A model generated the notes under the pieces. It saw nothing but the letters and a program-made list of their open reading frames with translations. It was not told the origin of the DNA and searched no databases. This document shows, in pieces, positions 7,214-10,352 of a stretch of 10,352 bases of DNA. Within the stretch, counting starts at the first letter, position 1, and every line of letters begins with the position of its first letter. Source of the DNA: Cephalothrix simula (taxonomy: Eukaryota > Nemertea > Palaeonemertea > Archinemertea > Cephalotrichidae); NCBI GenBank assembly GCA_035591015.1, contig JAXIUW010226840.1, positions 1 through 10,352 on the forward strand, written 5' to 3'. The translations under genes were made by a program, and so were the position numbers.

Positions 7214-8140
7214 ACATCATTTTTTGTAAATTATTTTAAGTTTTCACAGAAAGTTTTTGTTATAAGAACGCATTTTTGAGATTAAAGAAATAAACATTAT
7301 GCCGATTTTGTAAAGAAAATTTTGTCTTGCGGTATTTTAATTACTTGGCGAAGGGTTTCGAAGTGATGCATTTTTCTCACCGAAAGAGCTATCAACAAAG
7401 GCCAAACCTATATTGCCGAAAGGTCAAATACTATTCAGCAATCAAGAATGTTTTGAGGTTTCGAATAAAAAACACTTTAAAGGTAAAAACTAAACCACAG
7501 CTGATATTGGGAAATTTGGACCAATCCAAAATATTGAACAATAGCGATGTTAAAAAGTTTATGTTTTTATGCTTAATTGTTTCAAGTACACCAAAAAATA
7601 GTTTTGGATTTTGTCATGTGGCATATAGTAGCTTATAGCCGCCTAAAAAATGTTCATAACCGCAAGTAACAATTTTCCTTTTAAGCAGATTTTAACATGA
7701 AATACATTCAAATTGATGCCAGAAAACATATATTTATTTTCTGGGTTCATATCATATAAAAAAGGTAATGAGTCAAGCCTGAAAGGCGAGACTAATTAAC
7801 AATCCAAGCTTATTATTGCGCTTGACTTATTATCAATTAAAAAAACACCCTATATTCATTTAGTGTATGCAGTAAGCTGCAGTAAGTTTTAATCAGGGGG
7901 ACATACAAGGGGATTGCAATGGTTTTCGTAGAAAATTAGCACAACTTCAGGTAATAGATTTTAGTAGCACTTCTTTTCAACACATTTCAAATTTTAAGTA
8001 TTCTAGGGCTACAATATTGTCTTTTCAGTCGTTAAAATACCCATCCAAATCTATGAAGTCTTTCATTCTCTTCAGCCCATTTCTGTCCTGTTTTGCTATA
8101 AATTCAGATCCTATAAGCAGTTAAATACCGATTTTAAAAT
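7214..8140. other. AT-rich intergenic DNA with small hairpins
   Basis: No gene is supported; the 7327-7638 frame begins at TTG, is basic and AT-driven, and has no recognisable domain. Small structures include a perfect 8-bp stem CCAGAAAA/TTTTCTGG (7719-7744), an inverted repeat TAATGAGTCAAGC/GCTTGACTTATTA (7766-7832, one mismatch) with an AP-1 core TGAGTCA at 7769-7775, and a 10-bp duplication TGCAGTAAG(C/T) at 7868-7887. Confidence 0.5.
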
Positions 8141-8141
8141 T

Positions 8142-8173
8142 CCGGAAGTTATTACGCGCATGCGTGCTTCCGT
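8142..8173. promoter_or_regulatory. ETS / NRF1-like / ETS motif cluster
   Basis: CCGGAAGT (8142-8149) is an ETS consensus, CGCGCATGCGTG (8155-8166) is close to the NRF1 consensus YGCGCAYGCGCR, and CTTCCGT (8167-8173) is an inverted ETS-like core. This arrangement is typical of TATA-less animal promoters and stands out in AT-rich DNA. No adjacent coding exon is visible, so it may be a distal or fossil promoter, or part of a repeat. Confidence 0.35.
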
Positions 8174-9014
8174 CAAAATTATATGTTGTAAACATACCTA
8201 CTAGAAATGTATGAATGATGTGGGGAGTATTAGATTATATATTCTGAAAATTTGATTCACATGAGTAATTATGACGTCATTCTGAATAAACTAATCGATA
8301 TTTAACAGCTTAAAGGATCTTAATTTCTATCGAAAATGGGCTGAGTAGAATGGAGTTTTTGAGTTGAAAGACTTGATGGTTTTGGATTGAAATTGTTTTA
8401 AACGACCATATTGCAATCCTAGAGCATACGATTTTCAATATGTTGAATGGAAATGCTACTAAAATTAGTCGAAGTTGTTCTAATTTTCTGGAAAAAACCT
8501 TGCACCCCCTTGTTTGCTCAACTGTTATAATTAATTAATATCGTAGTTAAGGCGATCTATAACTATAGATATGCTACCAAAGAGTGCAGATTTCTGTTAT
8601 AGCTGTAGCCTAAATGAATTTGCGCTGCACTATGGGGACATTTAAATTGCTATGCATATACGAGATTTATAAAAGGATTAGGACAATAGAAAACACTACC
8701 AAATAATGTTGGTCACACAAGTATCTTTTTCAATCAATAAAAATTAAACAATTTTATATAATTCATTTTCTTAAATTCCAGTAGTGTCAAGATCTTCGAT
8801 CTTCACAATTTTACAACACTCAAAAATACTTATTCTTAGGTTCCATCAAGTCAAAAAAATAAATATAACTATTATTTGTTTGTACTAATATCTAGTATAT
8901 CTACAATAAAACTATCATAGTTCCCAAGTATAACAGTAAAATTGAAGGACCTTTAAACACATTTTGAAGTCTGAAGTTGGTGGTTCAGATCAAGGTGAAT
9001 TTGTACACAAAAAT
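8174..9014. other. AT-rich intergenic DNA
   Basis: No gene is supported. TGACGTCA occurs at 8272-8279. A short inverted repeat AAGATC/GATCTT lies at about 8789-8803. Otherwise I see nothing distinct. Confidence 0.55.
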
Positions 9015-9675
9015 AATCTTAAATAGCTAAGTATAGAAAAAATGGCTACACGATGCAAATGATGCTAAAAAAGGCCCCCCGCGAAAATCTCCAAAGTGGG
9101 GACCCTGACACCCTTGATCCTTATATATTCTGACTTGTTATAAAGAATTCAGGAACAAGTTTATGTTTTAAAGGCTAAAGCGTATGTGCATTTTCGCATA
9201 AGTTATAGCCAAAACAGCTGAACCAGGAGAATGTTTCGACCAATATTATTGTTCTATAAAACAATAGCACAAATTCTAGAAAAACTTGCAGGGCCACCTG
9301 GTAGCCCCTATTGGCGAAAATTTTCTTTATGCATTATCGCCTCTATGGGGGCTACTGGGTGGCACTGGAAGTTTTTTCTGATGTAGAATCGGTGCTATTG
9401 TTTTATCGAACAATAATATGGGTCGAAAATTCTCCTGGTTCAGCTGTTTTGGCTGTACCCTTAGGCACAAATGCATATTTTCGCCGCTAGGGGGGCACCA
9501 GGTTGCGTTTTAGCCTTGAAAATATAAACTTTGTTCCTACATTTTGTTATAACAAGACAGAATATAAGGGGCAAGGGGTCACGGTCCCCACTTTGGAGAT
9601 TTTCGTGGGGGCTTTTTGTCATCATTTACATTGTGGTCAATTTTTCTATACTTTTCTATACTATTTTACTATTGT
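9015..9675. mobile_element. Fold-back (long inverted repeat) element, MITE-like
   Basis: The two halves are imperfect reverse complements around a centre near 9331. Perfect paired blocks include 9082-9104 with 9583-9605 (23 bp), 9207-9231 with 9430-9454 (25 bp) and 9256-9270 with 9392-9406 (15 bp). The pairing register shifts by about 26 bases between inner and outer blocks because the right arm has an extra stretch around 9480-9505. Outer limits are fuzzy: AGTATAGAAAA at 9030-9040 pairs with a doubled TTTTCTATACT at 9642-9662. Arms are about 300 bp with a loop of some 20-30 bases. No transposase or domain is encoded, so a non-autonomous element is most likely. The 74-aa frame at 9503-9727 starts at TTG within the right arm and is not a gene. 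Confidence 0.8.
9053..9060 (+). promoter_or_regulatory. Perfect POU octamer ATGCAAAT
   Basis: This is the exact octamer bound by many POU proteins. It lies in the outer part of the left arm of the fold-back element; the right-arm counterpart has diverged. It is the only perfect octamer I found on either strand. Relevance to autoregulation of the neighbouring POU gene is speculation. Confidence 0.25.
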
Positions 9676-10290
9676 GTATATGACAACATCCATGCATGTC
9701 AGACTCTGTGAACTGAACCTAACCTGAGCTTCACAAAACTCTATTACAATACCAATCAAATAATCTATAGGAATGAATGATTTATGGACAAATATCGTGG
9801 CTTGAACCCCAACTTTTTACAGAATGCTAACCTCATCATTGATTTGATCACTTTTTAAATGTAGCTTTTTCAGTATCAAAATGTATGAAAGTGTTAAATC
9901 AGCTGGCAATTTACATTAAGAGATCTTAAGAGTCCTTTCAATTTTGTTTTTTAAACAAAAAATGTATCAAAATGGCAAAAATCACGAAACAAATCTTTGC
10001 GCTTTCATAAATTTGAAGGTAAAAATTTTTACAATTTGGTACATCGGTATACATAGTTTTCATTTGGATCATTATAAAAAAAAGCAATTAGTTCGTTAAA
10101 AAACCATTTGTTCTCATACCCCCTCGTTGTGTATTTCGAACTGGGTTTTGACGGTAGGAGAAATCTTCATGTTGACTAGAGTCAAGAAGCAACCCAAAGG
10201 TATATACACACTGTTAAAATTTTCTGGTGTTTATAGCACTTAAAATTTTCTGGTATCAACATGTAATACCAAAAAAAAATTTAAAGGAGC
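9676..10290. other. AT-rich intergenic DNA
   Basis: No coding region, RNA gene or clear repeat is supported. A duplicated TTAAAATTTTCTGGT phrase occurs around 10214-10254 (two copies about 27 bases apart). Confidence 0.55.
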
Positions 10291-10294
10291 TGTA

Positions 10295-10352
10295 TTGGCG
10301 CGAATTTCAATTTCGCGGGTTAGCGCGAGTGACGTCACCATGGTAACTATAT
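10295..10352 (+). promoter_or_regulatory. CpG-rich cluster: E2F-like site, CRE and RFX X-box at the right edge
   Basis: TTGGCGCGAA (10295-10304) is close to the E2F consensus, and its CGCGAA is mirrored by TTCGCG at 10312-10317. TGACGTCA (10330-10337) is a perfect CRE that overlaps GTCACCATGGTAAC (10334-10347), a strong match to the RFX X-box (GTNRCC...RGYAAC). The sequence changes abruptly from AT-rich to CpG-rich here and runs off the window. It could be the promoter of the next gene or the end of a repeat. Confidence 0.4.

Noticed and set aside
7327-7638. 103-codon open frame on the + strand
   Set aside because: It begins with TTG, has Lys/Phe/Leu-rich composition expected from AT-rich DNA, and shows no domain. 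It may be a chance frame or a very old fragment; I could not support either as a gene.
9503-9727. 74-codon open frame on the + strand
   Set aside because: It begins with TTG and is largely the right arm of the fold-back element.
1-10352. CRISPR array, tRNA, rRNA or prokaryotic operon
   Set aside because: No direct-repeat/unique-spacer pattern, no tRNA B-box in a cloverleaf context, no rRNA-like sequence, and no closely packed genes were seen.
1-10352. A previously undescribed multi-gene system
   Set aside because: Only one gene, of a well-known developmental family, is supported. The unusual material is repeats and possible cis-regulatory motifs.

Overview
The window is animal nuclear DNA: strongly AT-rich (roughly two thirds A+T by eye), with very long non-coding stretches and many degenerate repeats, and no sign of bacterial gene packing. 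It holds one confident protein-coding gene, an uninterrupted POU class III homeobox gene (POU3F / Brn-1/2/4 / ventral veins lacking group) on the + strand at 2780-3949. The protein keeps the class III N-terminal peptide (MATTVNPY), a POU-specific domain, a short linker and a POU homeodomain. It lacks the alanine/glycine runs of mammalian POU3F proteins, has the Gln-for-Cys change in LKQPKPSA that I recall from insect vvl, and sits in a compact single-exon gene. Together these suggest a non-vertebrate bilaterian (perhaps a lophotrochozoan or invertebrate deuterostome); I cannot name the species.

Layout. 1-158: an 11-bp-period CpG-containing minisatellite cut by the left edge. 159-1265: AT-rich spacer with isolated copies of a TTAYGTAA-containing repeat. 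1266-1790: a cluster of that repeat, including two 105-bp copies with only six differences. 1791-2779: the gene's proximal upstream region and probable 5' leader, with a TCF/LEF-like site, two CCAAT boxes, a good-looking splice acceptor and two small upstream ORFs. 2780-3949: the POU3 coding region, whose family-typical start is probably the internal ATG at 2831. 3950 to about 4620: probable 3' UTR with TGACAA repeats, TTTTAAAACA repeats and candidate poly(A) signals. 4620-10352: gene-free AT-rich DNA containing a loose inverted-repeat pair (6241-6556), a CRE-containing tandem repeat (7045-7213), an ETS/NRF1-like cluster (8142-8173), a roughly 650-bp fold-back element (about 9015-9675), and a CpG-rich right edge with an E2F-like site and a CRE fused to an RFX X-box (10295-10347).

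There is one gene, so no operon or pathway can be described. The protein is expected to act as a nuclear DNA-binding developmental regulator, and the surrounding kilobases may hold its cis-regulatory DNA, much of it built from or invaded by repeats. I see no evidence for a previously undescribed multi-gene system. The points most worth checking are the clusters of bZIP-type palindromes (TTAYGTAA upstream, TGACGTCA downstream), the fold-back element, and the CRE/X-box edge. Two small open frames at 2292-2495 and 7327-7638 look like chance ORFs.
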